A stretch of 64,000 nucleotides of DNA from Chrysaora quinquecirrha. Its lineage: Eukaryota > Cnidaria > Scyphozoa > Semaeostomeae > Pelagiidae. Under the pieces are notes generated by a model, which worked only from the letters and a program-made list of their open reading frames with translations, was not told the origin of the DNA and searched no databases. Below, in pieces: positions 32,001-44,086 of this stretch. The stretch lies in contig JACTAT010000052.1 in NCBI GenBank assembly GCA_014526335.1, forward strand, positions 2,142,424-2,206,423. Direction: 5' to 3'. The position numbers and the translations under genes are program-made. Numbering within the stretch: position 1 is the stretch's first letter; each line of letters opens with the position of its first letter.

Positions 32001-35000
32001 TACCAAAAGGCTTATAAATAGCTTTTAGGGGTATATAAAGTATTTTCTGATCAGATAAAGTCGTATTAGGAAGAAAAATGTTTCCCGAAAAATCAGCAAA
32101 ATAGTAAGTACAGGAAAATGGCCAAAAGTAAGCAAAAATCAGGGGTTTTGAAAACGCGCTTTTTTTTCAAAAATAAATGCGCAAACCTACCAAAAAGCTT
32201 CTAAATAGCTTTCATGGGTATATAAAGTATTTTCTGATCAGATAAAGTCGAATTAGCAAGAAACATTTTTCCCGAAAAATCAGCAAAGTCTATAGCCCAG
32301 GAAAATGGCCAAAAATAAGCCAAAATCACTGGTTTTGAAAACCCGCTTTTGTCTTCAAAAATAAATGCGCAAACCTACAAAAATGCTTCTAAATAGTTTT
32401 CAGGGTATATAAAGTATTTTCTAATGAGATAAAGTCGAATTAGGAAGAAAATTTTTCCCCGAAAAATCAGCGAAATAGTAAGTCTATAGCCCAAGAAAAA
32501 GGCCTAAAATAAGCCAAAATCAGGGTTTTGAAAACCCGCTTTTTCTTGAAAAATAAATGAGCAAACCTACCAAAAAGCTCCTAATTAGCTTTTAGGGGTA
32601 TATAAAGTATTTTCTGATCAGATAAAGTCGAATTAGGAAGAAAAATTTTTGCCGAAAAATCAGCGAAATAGTAAGTCTATAGCCCAGGAAAATGACCAAA
32701 AATAAGCCAAAATCAGGGGTTTTGAAAACCCGCTTTTTTCTTCAAAAATAAATGCGCAAACTCGCCAAAAAGCTCCTAAATAGCTCTTAGGGGTATATAA
32801 AGTATTTTCTGCTCAGATAGAGTCGTATTAGGAAGAACAATTTTTCCCGAAAAATCAGCAAAATAGTAAGTTTATAGCCCAGCGAAAATGGCCAAGAAAA
32901 GACCGAAAATAAGCCAAAATCAGGGGTTTTGAAAACCCGCTTTTTTCTTCAAAAATAAATGCGCAAACCAACCAAAAAGCTCCTAAATAGCTCTTAGGGG
33001 TATATAAAGTATTTTCTGATCAGATAGAGTCGAATTAGGAAGAAAAATTTTTCCCGAAAAATCAGCAAAGTAGTAAGTCTATAGCCCAGGAAAAAGGCCT
33101 AAAATCAGCCAAAATCAGGGTTTTGAAAACCCGCTTTTTTCTTCAAAAATAAATGCGCAAACTCGCCAAAAAGCTCCTAAATAGCTCTTAGGGGTATATA
33201 AAGTATTTTCTGATCAGATAGAGTCGTATTAGGAAGAAAAAATTTTCCTGAAAAATCAGCAAAATAGTAAGTTTATAGTCCAGGAAAATGACCAAAAATA
33301 CGAAAGAATCAGGGGTTTTGAAAACCCGTTTTTCCCTCAAAAAATAAATGCGCAAACCAAACAAAAAGCTCATAAATAGCTCTTAGGGGTATATAAAGTA
33401 TTTTCTGATCAGATAGAGTCGAATTAGGAAGAAAAATTTTTCCCAAAAAATCAGCAAAATAGTAAGTCTATAGCCCAGGAAAAAGGCCTAAAATCGTCCA
33501 AAATCAGGGGTTCTGAAAACCAGCTTTTTTCTTCAAAAATAAATGCAAAACCTACCAAAAAGCTTCTAAATAGCTTTCAGGGTGCATATAAAGTATTTTC
33601 TGTTCAGATAGAGTCGTATTAGGAAGAAAAATTTTTCCCGAAAAATCTGCAAAATAGTAAGTCTATAGCCGAGGAAAATGACCAAAAATAAGCCAAAATC
33701 AGGGGTTTTGAAAACCCGCTTTTTTCTTCAAAAATAAATGCGCAAACCTACACAAAAGCTTCTAAATAGCTTTCATGGGTATATAAAGTATTTTCTGATC
33801 AGATAAAGTCGAATTAGCAAGAAAAATTTTTCCCGAAAAATCAGCAAAGTCTATAGCCCAGGAAAATGGCCAAAAACAAGCCAAAATCAGGGGTTTTGAA
33901 AACCCGCTTTTGTCTCCAAAAATAAATGCGCAAACCTACAAAAAAGCTTCTAAATAGCTTTCAGGCTATATAAAGTATTTTCTAATCAGATAAAGTTGAA
34001 TTAGGAAGAAAAATTTTCCCCGAAAAATCAGCGAAATAGTAAGTCTATAGCCCAAGAAAAAGACCAAAAATAAGCCAAAATCAGGGGTTTTGAAAACCCG
34101 CTTTTTTCTTCAAAAATAAATGCGCAAACCAACCAAAAAGCTCCTAAAAAGCTCTTAGTGGTATATAAAGTATTTTCTGATCAGATAGAGTCGAATTAGG
34201 AAGAAAAATTTTTCCCGAAAAATCAGCAAAATAGTAAGTCTATAGCCCTGGAAAAAGGCCTAAAATAAGCCAAAATCAGGGTTTTGAAAACCCGCTTTTT
34301 CTTGAAAAATAAATGCGCAAACCTACCAAAAAGCTCCTCATTAGCTTTTAGGGGTATATAAAGTATTTTCTGATCAGATAAAGTCGAATTAGCAAGAAAA
34401 ATTTTTCCCGAAAAATCAGCAAGTCTATAGCCCAGGAAAATGGCCAAAAACAAGCCAAAATCAGGGGTTTTGAAAACCCGCTTTTTCTTGAAAAATAAAT
34501 GCGCAAACCTACCAAAAAGCTCCTCATTAGCTTTTAGGGGTATATAAAGTATTTTCTGATCAGATAAAGTCGAATTAGCAAGAAAAATTTTTCCCGAAAA
34601 ATCAGCAAGTCTATAGCCCAGGAAAATGGCCAAAAACAAGCCAAAATCAGGGGTTTTGAAAACCCGCTTTTGTCTTCAAAAATAAATGCGCAAACCTACA
34701 AAAAAGCTTCTATATAGCTTTCAGGGTATATAAAGTATTTTCTAATCAGATAAAGTCGAATTAGGAAGAAAAATTTTTCCCGAAAAATCACGAAAATTGT
34801 AAGTCTATAGCCCAGGAAAAAGGCCTAAAATCGGCCAAATTCAGGGGTTCCGAAAACCAGCTTTTTTCTTCAATAACAAATGCGAAACCTACCAAAAAGC
34901 TTCTAAATAGCTTTCAGGGTGCATATAAAGTATTTTCTGATCAGATAAAGTCGAATTAGGAAGAAAAATTTTTCCCGAAAAATCAGCAAAATAGTAAGTC

Positions 35001-37682
35001 AAAAATAAATGCGCAAACCTACCAAAAAGCTCCTAAATAGCTCTTAGGGGTATATAAAGTATTTTCTGATCAGATAGAGTCGTATGAGGAAGAAAAATTT
35101 TTCCCGAAAAATCAGCGAAATAGTAAGTCTATAGCCGGGGAAAATGACCAAAAATAAGCCAAAATCAGGGGTTTTGAAAACCCGCTTTTTTCTTCAAAAA
35201 TAAATGCGCAAACTCACCAAAAGGCTCCTAAATAGCTCTTAGGGGTATATAAAGTATTTTCTGATCAGATAGAGTCGAATTAGGAAGAAAAATTTTTCCC
35301 GAATAGTCAGCAAAATAGTAAGTCTATAGCCCAGGAAAAAGGCCTAACATCGGCCAAAATCAGGGGTTTTGAAAACCCGCTTTTTTCTTCAAAAATAAAT
35401 GGGCAAACCTACCAAAAAGCTCCTAAATAGCTCTTAGGGGTATATAAAGTATTTTCGGATCAGATAGAGTCGTATTAGGAAGAAACATTTTTCCCGAAAA
35501 ATCAGCAAAATAGTAAGTTTATAGCCCAGGAAAATGACCAAAAATAAGCAAGAATCAGGGGTTTTGAAAACCCGCTTTTTTCCTCAAAAATAAATGCGCA
35601 AACCAAACAAAAAGCTCCTAAATAGCTCTTAGGGGTGTATAAAGTATTTTCTGATCAGATAGAGTCGAATTAAGAAGAAAAATTTTTCCCAAAAAATCAG
35701 CAAAATTGTAAGTCTATAGCCCAGGAACTTGACCAAAAATATGCCAAAATCAGGGGTTTTGAAAACCCGCTTTTTTCTTCAAAAATAAAAGCGCAAACCA
35801 ACCAAAAAGCTCCTAAATAGCTCTTAGGGGTATATAAAGTATTTTCTGATCAGATAGAGTCGAATTAGGAAGAAAAATGTTTCCCGAAAAATCAGTAAAA
35901 TAGTAAGTCTATAGCCCAGGAAAAAGGCCTAAAATCGGCCAAAATCAGTGGTTTTGAAAACCAGCTTTTTTCTTCAATAACAAATGCGAAACCTACCAAA
36001 AGGCTTATAAATAGCTTTCAGGGTGCATATAAAGTATTTTCTGATCAGATAAAGTCGAATTAGGAAGAAAAATTTTTCCCGAATAGTCAGCAAAATAGTA
36101 AGTCTATAGCCCAGGAAAAAGGCCTAACATCGGCCAAAATCAGGGGTTTTGAAAACCCGCTTTTTTCTTCAAAAATAAATGCGCAAACCTACCAAAAAGC
36201 TCCTAAATAGCTCTTAGGGGTATATAAAGTATTTTCGGATCAGATAGAGTCGTATTAGGAAGAAAAATTTTTCCCGAAAAATCAGCGAAATAGTAAGTCT
36301 ATAGCCGGGGAAAATGACCAAAAATAAGCCAAAATCAGGGGTTTTGAAAACCCGCTTTTTTCTTCAAAAATAAATGCGCAAACTCACCAAAAGGCTCCTA
36401 AATAGCTCTTAGGGGTATATAAAGTATTTTCTGATCAGATAGAGTCGAATTAGGAAGAAAAATTTTTCCCGAATAGTCAGCAAAATAGTAAGTCTATAGC
36501 CCAGGAAAAAGGCCTAACATCGGCCAAAATCAGGGGTTTTGAAAACCCGCTTTTTTCTTCAAAAATAAATGCGCAAACCTACCAAAAAGCTCCTAAATAG
36601 CTCTTAGGGGTATATAAAGTATTTTCGGATCAGATAGAGTCGTATTAGGAAGAAACATTTTTCCCGAAAAATCAGCAAAATAGTAAGTTTATAGCCCAGG
36701 AAAATGACCAAAAATAAGCAAGAATCAGGGGTTTTGAAAACCCGCTTTTTTCCTCAAAAATAAATGCGCAAACCAAACAAAAAGCTCCTAAATAGCTCTT
36801 AGGGGTGTATAAAGTATTTTCTGATCAGATAGAGTCGAATTAAGAAGAAAAATTTTTCCCAAAAAATCAGCAAAATTGTAAGTCTATAGCCCAGGAACTT
36901 GACCAAAAATATGCCAAAATCAGGGGTTTTGAAAACCCGCTTTTTTCTTCAAAAATAAAAGCGCAAACCAACCAAAAAGCTCCTAAATAGCTCTTAGGGG
37001 TATATAAAGTATTTTCTGATCAGATAGAGTCGAATTAGGAAGAAAAATGTTTCCCGAAAAATCAGTAAAATAGTAAGTCTATAGCCCAGGAAAAAGGCCT
37101 AAAATCGGCCAAAATCAGTGGTTTTGAAAACCCGCTTTTTTCATCAAAAATTAATGCGCAAACCTACCAAAAGGCTTCTAAATAGCTTTTAGGGGTATAT
37201 AAAGTATTTTCTGATCAGATAAAGTCGTATTAGGAAGAAAAATGTTTCCCGAAAAATCAGCAAAATAGTAAGTACAGGAAAATGGCCAAAAGTAAGCAAA
37301 AATCAGGGGTTTTGAAAACCCGCTTTTTTTTCAAAAATAAATGCGCAAACCTACCAAAAAGCTTCTAAATAGCTTTCATGGGTATATAAAGTATTTTCTG
37401 ATCAGATAAAGTCGAATTAGCAAGAAAAATTTTTCCCGAAAAATCAGCAAAGTCTATAGCCCAGGAAAATGGCCAAAAATAAGCCAAAATCACTGGTTTT
37501 GAAAACCCGCTTTTGTCTTCAAAAATAAATGTGCAAACCTACAAAAATGCTTCTAAATAGATTTCAGGGTATATAAAGTATTTTCTAATGAGATAAAGTC
37601 GAATTAGGAAGAAAAATTTTCCCCGAAAAATCAGCGAAATAGTAAGTCTATAGCCCAAGAAAAAGACCAAAAATAAGCCAAG
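29076..37682. repeat. 195-bp satellite array 1
   Basis: About 38 monomers with a period of 194-195 bp (for example TCAGGGGTTTTGAAAACCCG at 29221, 29416, 29611 and 29805), AT-rich and in one orientation. Each contains GTATATAAAGTATTTTCTGA and the palindrome CTGATCAG. Some monomers lack 15 bp (period 180 at 34351/34531). In 35.4-37.1 kb the block recurs at 1,170 bp, six monomers. It is interrupted by a transposon at 30597-31634. The ORFs here are chance products. Confidence 0.93.
30597..31634. mobile_element. piggyBac-like non-autonomous element in the satellite
   Basis: The TIRs are CCCTTTCAGGCCCGG and CCGGGCCTGAAAGGG (15 bp, perfect). They are flanked by TTAG on both sides (30593-30596, 31635-31638), matching the intact satellite site CTCTTAGGGG. 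CCC-starting ends and a 4-bp TTA-containing target are piggyBac-like, though that family normally uses TTAA. The palindrome GGGCCATATGGCCC or a close variant occurs near both ends and once inside (30614, 30954, 31488). 1,038 bp with no transposase. Confidence 0.7.
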
Positions 37683-39233
37683 ATTTGAGTAGTTGAAGAG
37701 ACGCAGCGGTCATACGAAATGGACGAGGCTTCAGGCTTCGGTGTCGACTTGTTTCGTGCTGCAGTGTACAGAGGTGTGCTTCTAAGAGATGTGAAAGACC
37801 AGCGGTGTAAATGACAAGGAAAGTGTGTCAACTTGGAACGATGCTACGTTGTCTTGAACAGTAGTGAGGATAAGTTTGGACTTGGTTTTCTCAATGGTAT
37901 AGGCCAGCGCCATGTTTGATGCAGGCTTTTAGGCGTTCCCGCAGTTCAAGCCTCTTTGCTCATGGAGGTGGAAACGAGAATTTTAGACGTGATAGATGGA
38001 TGGCGGAGGTATACTGCTACAGATTGAGGGTATTTTCAACTTCAGGAAATTGAAAATGTGGGAGTACAAATTCTTCAACGCTCAACATGAAATTCTTGTC
38101 CGTTGTCCGATGTGGTTCCAACAAGGTGAGCACATTTCTCATTAGCCGTTCTTTGGGTTGGTCTCTGCAAAGCTGGTAATTTTCCGACAGGTCGGACATG
38201 TCCGCGATCGTAACAGAGTAGGCTAGAAGGGTAGGCCTATATTGTATTCTAATCTCTTGGTGGTGACTATTTGGGACATTTGGACAGGCCTATGCCATTG
38301 GCTTGTGTTAGTAGGGTGAGGGGTGGGCTGGGCCTCATTTTTGTGCGTACATGTTCAGGTTAATGCTTACTAGTTACATTGATAAGCCAATAAAAACTCA
38401 GAAAGCATTTTTATTGGGGTCTGGGTTAAGCTTTAGGGGTTTTGAGGTATGTAGGACTCAACAGCATTATTTTTTTCAAGTGTCTGATGAATCCCATCTG
38501 TACCTGAGTGAATCACTTTCATGTCCTGGGACCCAAATTCAGACTCAGTTTCAGAATCACATGGACATTAATAGTTTCATTGATAAACACAAACACACAC
38601 GGAAAGCTACACTTTGACCATGTTTATACATTTTGCCTGCCAGGGGGTAGGAAAACCCTGAGTATGTAATTATAGATTTGAGAAGAAAGCATGAAGTTTT
38701 TGGCTGCTTTATGTCTTAATGCTGTTAGGATTTATCAATAAGGGTTCCTGATGCAAGCACTATATAGTTTGTGTTTGAATTTGTGGAATTGTAGTTGTAT
38801 TTCCTATGTTTCTCACAGGTTGGTCTTTGGTGGATTGTTCTTCATCTTATCTTAGTAGTGGAGTGATTAGAATGGCTTGATGTCTGTTTGATGTGACAGC
38901 GTGCCTCCATAGGATATGAAAAGGTGTATCTTATTGTGTGCCATGGAATATGCAAATCCTGTCAACCAAATATACTGTATTGCTAAATAAAATATTTTGA
39001 CTCTGTGAAAGTGTTGTTGACACTTGTATGAAGGAAATGAAGTGCGATTTGTAGAAATATCATCTATTTTCATTTTATTGCCTATAGGAATGTGTAGTCA
39101 ATGAAGATAATCTGCAACATGTGTCACCTCTGTGCCTCCTTCGGTAATAACTCAAGCCCTTATAAATTTGTTTCTGCTTATAATGTATCTTTTAATTACA
39201 CTGAAAAAGTTAGTGCTCCTGCAGATCAGTTTT
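37683..39233. other. Unique sequence, no gene recognised
   Basis: The satellite stops abruptly at 37682. The following 1.5 kb has balanced composition and several short open frames (for example 38351-38617, 88 codons), none with a family signature or convincing splice pair. Non-repetitive within this window, so an unrecognised exon or UTR is possible. Confidence 0.35.
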
Positions 39234-39235
39234 AC

Positions 39236-39369
39236 TAGACTTATTCCCTGAGTCCCAGACATCACTCATCAGAGCAATACTACACCAAACTGAGATCACT
39301 TAAATGGTAGTTTCGGTATCTAAGTGATTCATTTCAGTAATGATAACTCTGACTGAGGGAATAAATCTA
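39236..39369. mobile_element. Small palindromic MITE-like element, about 134 bp
   Basis: TAGACTTATTCCCTGAGTC pairs with GACTGAGGGAATAAATCTA, and inside that GATCACTTAAATGG pairs partly with TATCTAAGTGATTC. No clear target duplication. Confidence 0.45.
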
Positions 39370-39844
39370 AGGTTGTACTATGAATTCAACAACTAACCAG
39401 GCATTGACTCTTGGCAAGCAGCTGATTTTGATTATACAATACAGATAGGTTATCTTTTGTCTCTCTGCTATTCTGTCAAAAATGCACTGGGACTACTGGA
39501 CTTTGAAATAACCCTTGCTTAAGCCTAAACATTGAATAAACTCCCAGCAAAAAATTCTTTTTTTCACTCAAGCTCCTGTGATGATATGTGTAGAGTGGTG
39601 GTGTATTGACAATAATCTGTTGCCAGTGTAGGTGGTGTTAAAAGGTCAATAATCAGTTGTGATGTTTGAAGTGCCTATTTTTCAGCTAGTTTTGTTACCC
39701 AGTCATTATGATATCAAGTCCGAACGTCAGATACAGGGGGATGACTCCATTTCATAGGTGGCAATTTCAGGTCTTGTATTAGTGGTGTGTAAATCTTATA
39801 TATTATCTTGTTCAGTTAGTGGAATCATGGTGAAGACAGTCGTT

Positions 39845-40540
39845 ATTCCTCAATGAACATTGCCCGTTTATTATCGAAACAAAGCCTTTGTCCCCAAAAA
39901 ACATTTCCCGTTAATTACAATATGGATAAAAATTCCGTTGCCCTGCAACGACTATTGCCCGTTTATTAAAGGATGGAAACAAAGCCTGTACTTCCAACAA
40001 ACTTTCCCCGTTTATTAAAAGATTGAATGGCACTTGTTACCCCTCAATGAATATTGCCCGTTTATCAAAGGGTAGAAACAAAGCCTTTACCTCCAAACAA
40101 ACATTCCCCGTATTAGAAGATGGATAAAACTCCTGTTACCCCGCAACGAATATTGCCCGTTTATCTAAAGCATGGAAACAAAGCCTTTACCTCCAACAAA
40201 CATTCCCCGTTGATTAATAGATTGGAACACACTTGTTACCCCTCAAGGAATATTGCTCCGTTTATCAAAGGGTGGAAACAAAGTCTTTACTCCCAACAAA
40301 CAGTCCCAGTTCATTAGAAGATTGCCAGTCACTTGTCACCCCTCAACGAATATTGCCCGTCTATTAACGGATGGCAACACAGCCTTTACCCCTAACAAGT
40401 ATTCCCGTTTATCAACAGATTGAAAGACACTTGTTACCCTCAACGAATATTTTCCGTTTATTAAAGGATCGAAACAGAGTCCACCCCAACAGACTTTCCC
40501 TGTTTATCGAAGGATTGGAACACACTTGTTACACCCTCAC
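39845..40540. repeat. Degenerate 98-bp minisatellite
   Basis: About seven units marked by AATATTGCCCGTTTAT (39860, 39955, 40051, 40152, 40251, 40352, 40449), each followed by GGAAACAAAGCCTTTACC. The units are diverged, so the array is old. Confidence 0.7.
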
Positions 40541-40760
40541 AGGATATAGGTTGGCCGAAAACATAGGTACGTAGGTATGCTGCAGGTTGTAGCTTGTAGG
40601 TCGTAGGTGGTAGGTTGGCCGAAAAACATAGGTACATAGGTATGCTGCAGGTTGTAGCTTGTAGGTTGTAGGTGGTAGGTTGGCCGAAAAACATAGGTGC
40701 ATAGGTATGCTGCAGGTTGTAGCTTGTAGATCGTAGGTTATAGGTTCGCCAGAAAGCATA
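40541..40760. repeat. 66-bp minisatellite
   Basis: Just over three units of AGGTTGGCCGAAAAACATAG plus GCTGCAGGTTGTAGCTTGTA, period about 66 bp. An A/C-rich simple repeat (AAAACAAAAC) follows to 40818. Confidence 0.8.
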
Positions 40761-41177
40761 GCTACAAAACAAAAAACTAAAACAAAACAAAAAACTAAAA
40801 CAAAACAAAAAAAAAAATGCAAAAGTCGAGAAGCCAACGCCCTTAAGTGTTGTGGCATTTTCAATGAATTGTTGTAAACTACACCTCAATGTTATTAAAT
40901 GTAAATGTGATGACACCCCCTGGTAATAGTGCCATCAATATCATTGCTAATGTGACAAAAAATTAATAAATTACAACAACAACAACAAAAAAATTGCAGT
41001 GTTTCAGCAAGGATTTCCCCCATTTTGGGGTTTATCCCTGTTCTTTAAATATCACTAGGTATACTTAATGTTTTACTTTCTCTTACAGGTTACTCATTCT
41101 CTGTCAATTTTCCCACCCACCAGCCACAACAGTAAGACTGAGCTGCTTCTTACTCCTATCAAAACCAATGCAGACAG

Positions 41178-41398
41178 CTACATTAATGTGTTATTCATTC
41201 TGATTGGGGTACCAGTCAATTGAGATGTTCCTATTACTTGCATTGTATTCAACTCCATTGGCAAAGTTTCACCATTTCTCTGCGCAGAGCCATGATCTTT
41301 CACGCAGGGCATGAATTTCCCCTTCACCAAATTAGCAAGCTGAACAACCCAATTCGTATTCTCAAATGCAGGGTAGAAGATAATAATTCTGCAACGTC
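41178..41398 (-). CDS. Possible unrecognised exon (73 codons, no ATG)
   Basis: The minus-strand frame is open from just after a stop near 41400 to TAG at 41178-41180. It has protein-like composition (for example YPAFENTNWVVQLANLV, then KDHGSAQRNGETLPMEL). A pyrimidine-rich stretch and GTTGCAG just upstream could be a splice acceptor. I do not recognise the family. It could be a chance frame or a transposon remnant. Confidence 0.22.
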
Positions 41399-41789
41399 AT
41401 GTCTCGAAAGCAGGAAGGCTGGAGCTATTGTGTCAGTGTAATGAAAGTCATAAAGAATAGTATATGGAGTAAGCTGTTCTGGTATCTACTGTATTACACA
41501 GTTAAGTGGTGCCCTGTTCAGGAGCCACAATTGTTTTCCCATCCCAAATGAGCCGTTATTACCCTCAATGTAATTTTGAGCCTTCCCTTCCAACCCTCCA
41601 CAATGTTTAGCTGGTTACCAATCTCCTCGACAGGATAACAATTTTTGCTATTTCCCTAGGTTGGATATAGAAGTGTAGCAATGTGGAAGAATGTGAGACA
41701 CCAGGATTGAGGATGAAAATTCATGGGAACATGTAAGAAAGACAACAAATCACTGAATCGATAAACGTTAAACAAAAACTGCAAAAACA

Positions 41790-42113
41790 AAGCAATAAAA
41801 ATAAAAATGAAACTGAAATGATGGAAAATAAAATAAAACAAACTGGAATTGAAAGGAAACTGAATTGATGGAAAATAAAATAAAACAAACTGGAAATGAA
41901 AGGAAACTGAAATGATGGAACATAAAATAAAACAAACTGGAATTGAAAGGAAACTGAAATGATGGAAAATAAAATAAAACAAACTGGAATTGAAAGGAAA
42001 CTGAAATGATGGGAAATAAAATAAAACAAACTGGAATTGAAAGGAAACTGAAATGATGGAAAATAAAATAAAACAAACTGGAATTGAAAGGAAACTGAAA
42101 TGATGGAAAATAA
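41790..42113. repeat. 47-bp minisatellite, left part
   Basis: About seven units of roughly 47 bp containing GGAATTGAAAGGAAACTGAA and GATGGAAAATAAAATAAAAC. It is continued after the inserted element at 43602. The reverse frames rich in Phe/Ser are chance products. Confidence 0.9.
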
Positions 42114-42486
42114 CGTAATTTATAAACAGTGAGACGACCTGAAACGACCTGAAACGAGATGAAATCACCTGAAACGACCTGAAACAACCTGAAACAACCT
42201 GAAACGAGCCCTCAAATTTGGAATCGAGGCTGAAACGACCTGAGACGACCTGCTATCTTAGCAACGAAGTGTTAAGGTCAAGGGATTTGTATTGTTCTTT
42301 ATGCATTGTCACATTCTTTTCTTATCACAATAGGAACACGTGTCAGTATCAAAGCGGCCATCCTTTCATCAGACACCTAACTTTCTGCGAAAGACAGTCT
42401 ATCCGATCCATAAGGGGTCATTGGGCATGAGGGGTTATGATGATGGGCGGTTTTCCGGGTTTTTCGACACTTCGAGAGCGGTTTTA

Positions 42487-42620
42487 CCGAGGGGCATTTC
42501 ACTCCTCAGAAAGGTGTACGAGATTTTTATGAAAAAAAGGATCTCCAAGAGACTTTTGTGAAAGCAATAGGTTTTCTAGTAAAGTTGTACGAGGTTTTCA
42601 AAGAATGAATCGCCCCTCGG
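42487..42620. mobile_element. MITE family E, copy E2
   Basis: CCGAGGGGCATTTCACTC to CGCCCCTCGG, flanked by GTTTTA at 42481-42486 and 42621-42626 (6-bp target duplication). The unoccupied counterpart is AGCGCTTTTACGG near 28950. Confidence 0.8.
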
Positions 42621-42668
42621 GTTTTACGGCTTTACCTTCAAAAAGTACGGTTTTTCAATTTGTGATTT

Positions 42669-42804
42669 CCGAAGGGCAATTCACTCCTTGAAAGTCTCGT
42701 ACACCTTTGCTGGAAGTCCTATTGTTTTCTCGGAAGTCCCTTGAAAGTCCTTTTGTTATAATGGAAATCTCGGACGCCTTTTTGGAGAGTGAAATGCCCC
42801 TCGG
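42669..42804. mobile_element. MITE family E, copy E3
   Basis: Flanked by TGATTT at 42663-42668 and 42805-42810. The unoccupied counterpart is TTTGCAATTTCGG near 28993. It has the opposite internal orientation to E2. Confidence 0.8.
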
Positions 42805-43056
42805 TGATTTCGGTGTGGTTTAAAAGAGTTTTAACATGCAGGTCTACGCTTAAACTATTTTGGCTAAAAAATGTTTTTACGGTTTTCAAACCTCCCCCCC
42901 CCCCCCCCCTATGCCTCCATGATGGAGTTTCAGAACCGAAATGTTGATCTAAAGAATTTGGCGTTAAACACAAAATTCAGAATAAAACAAAAGAAAAGGC
43001 GAAAAATTCAGAAAGCCCTGGTTTTATTTAAAAAGGTACTACGCATAAAGCTTATA

Positions 43057-43194
43057 CCGAGGGGCATTATTCACTCCTTGAAAATCTCGTACACCTTTAC
43101 TGGAAGTCCTATTGTTTTCTTGGAAATCCCTTGAAAGTCCTTTTGTTTTAATGAAAATCTCGTACGTCTTTTTGCAGAGTGAAATGCCCCTCGG
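43057..43194. mobile_element. MITE family E, copy E4
   Basis: Flanked by CTTATA at 43051-43056 and 43195-43200. It is almost identical to E3, which suggests recent shared ancestry. Confidence 0.8.
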
Positions 43195-43601
43195 CTTATA
43201 CAGTAATGGGAATTTGTGGGAGAACGACAACAACCAAATATCTTAATTGAAAACAGACTCCTCCTTTTGATAAGGAAATCATATGAAGTCAATCAATTTC
43301 AGCTCCAACAGTGATTTTTTTCAACAGATTAAGAACAATACCTTTCCAGAGGGATGGCTGCTTTGATACTGACACGTGTTCCTATTGTGATAAGAAAAGA
43401 ATGTGACAATGCATAAAGAACAATACAACTCCCTTGACCTTAACACTTCGTTGCTAAGATAGCAGGTCGCCTCAGGTCGTTTCAGCCTCGATTCCAAATT
43501 TAACGGCTCGTTTCAGGTTGTTTCAGGTTGCTTCAGGTTGTTTCAGGTCGTTTCAGGTGATTTCATCTCGTTTCAGGTCGTCTCACTGTTTATAAATTAC
43601 G

Positions 43602-44058
43602 GGAAAATAAAATAAAACAAACTGGAATTGAAAGGAAACTGAAATGATGGAACATAAAATAAAACAAACTGGAATTGAAAGGAAACTGAAATGATGGAAA
43701 ATAAAATAAAACAAACTGGAATTGAAAGGAAACTGAAATGATGGGAAATAAAATAAAACAAACTGGAATTGAAAGGAAACTGAAATCATGGGAAATACAA
43801 TAAAACAAACTGGAGTTGAAAGGAAACTGAAATGATGGAAAATAAAATAAAACAAACTGGAATTGAAAGGAAACTGAAATGATGGAAAATAAAGTAAAAC
43901 AAACTGGAATTGAAAGGAAACTGAAATGATGGAAAATAAAATAAAACAAACTGGAATTGAAAGGAAACTGAAATGATGGAAAATAAAGTAAAACAAACTG
44001 GAATTGAAAGGAAACTGAAATGATGGAAAATAAAATAAAACAAACTGGAATTGAAATG
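43602..44058. repeat. 47-bp minisatellite, right part
   Basis: About ten units in the same orientation and sequence as 41790-42113. The two parts were one array before the insertion of 42114-43601. It joins the 195-bp satellite within 40 bp. Confidence 0.9.
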
Positions 44059-44086
44059 AAAAGTCATAGCTTATCTGGCCCTTTTA

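Larger units (their letters stand above)
42114..43601. mobile_element. Mutator-like non-autonomous element (250-bp TIRs, 9-bp TSD)
   Basis: Arms 42114-42363 and 43352-43601 are inverted and nearly identical over 250 bp, with outer ends CGTAATTTATAAACAGTGAG. Each arm contains about eight CCTGAAACGA decamers. The element is flanked by GGAAAATAA at 42105-42113 and 43602-43610; the duplicated nine bases are out of step with the minisatellite phase, so they are a true target duplication. Nine-base duplications and long TIRs are typical of Mutator-like elements. The interior is a patchwork of other repeats with no transposase. Confidence 0.8.

Noticed and set aside
41656..44067. Phe/Ser/Ile-rich minus-strand frames of 93-170 codons
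   Set aside because: All are read-through of the 47-bp minisatellite; several overlapping frames are equally open.
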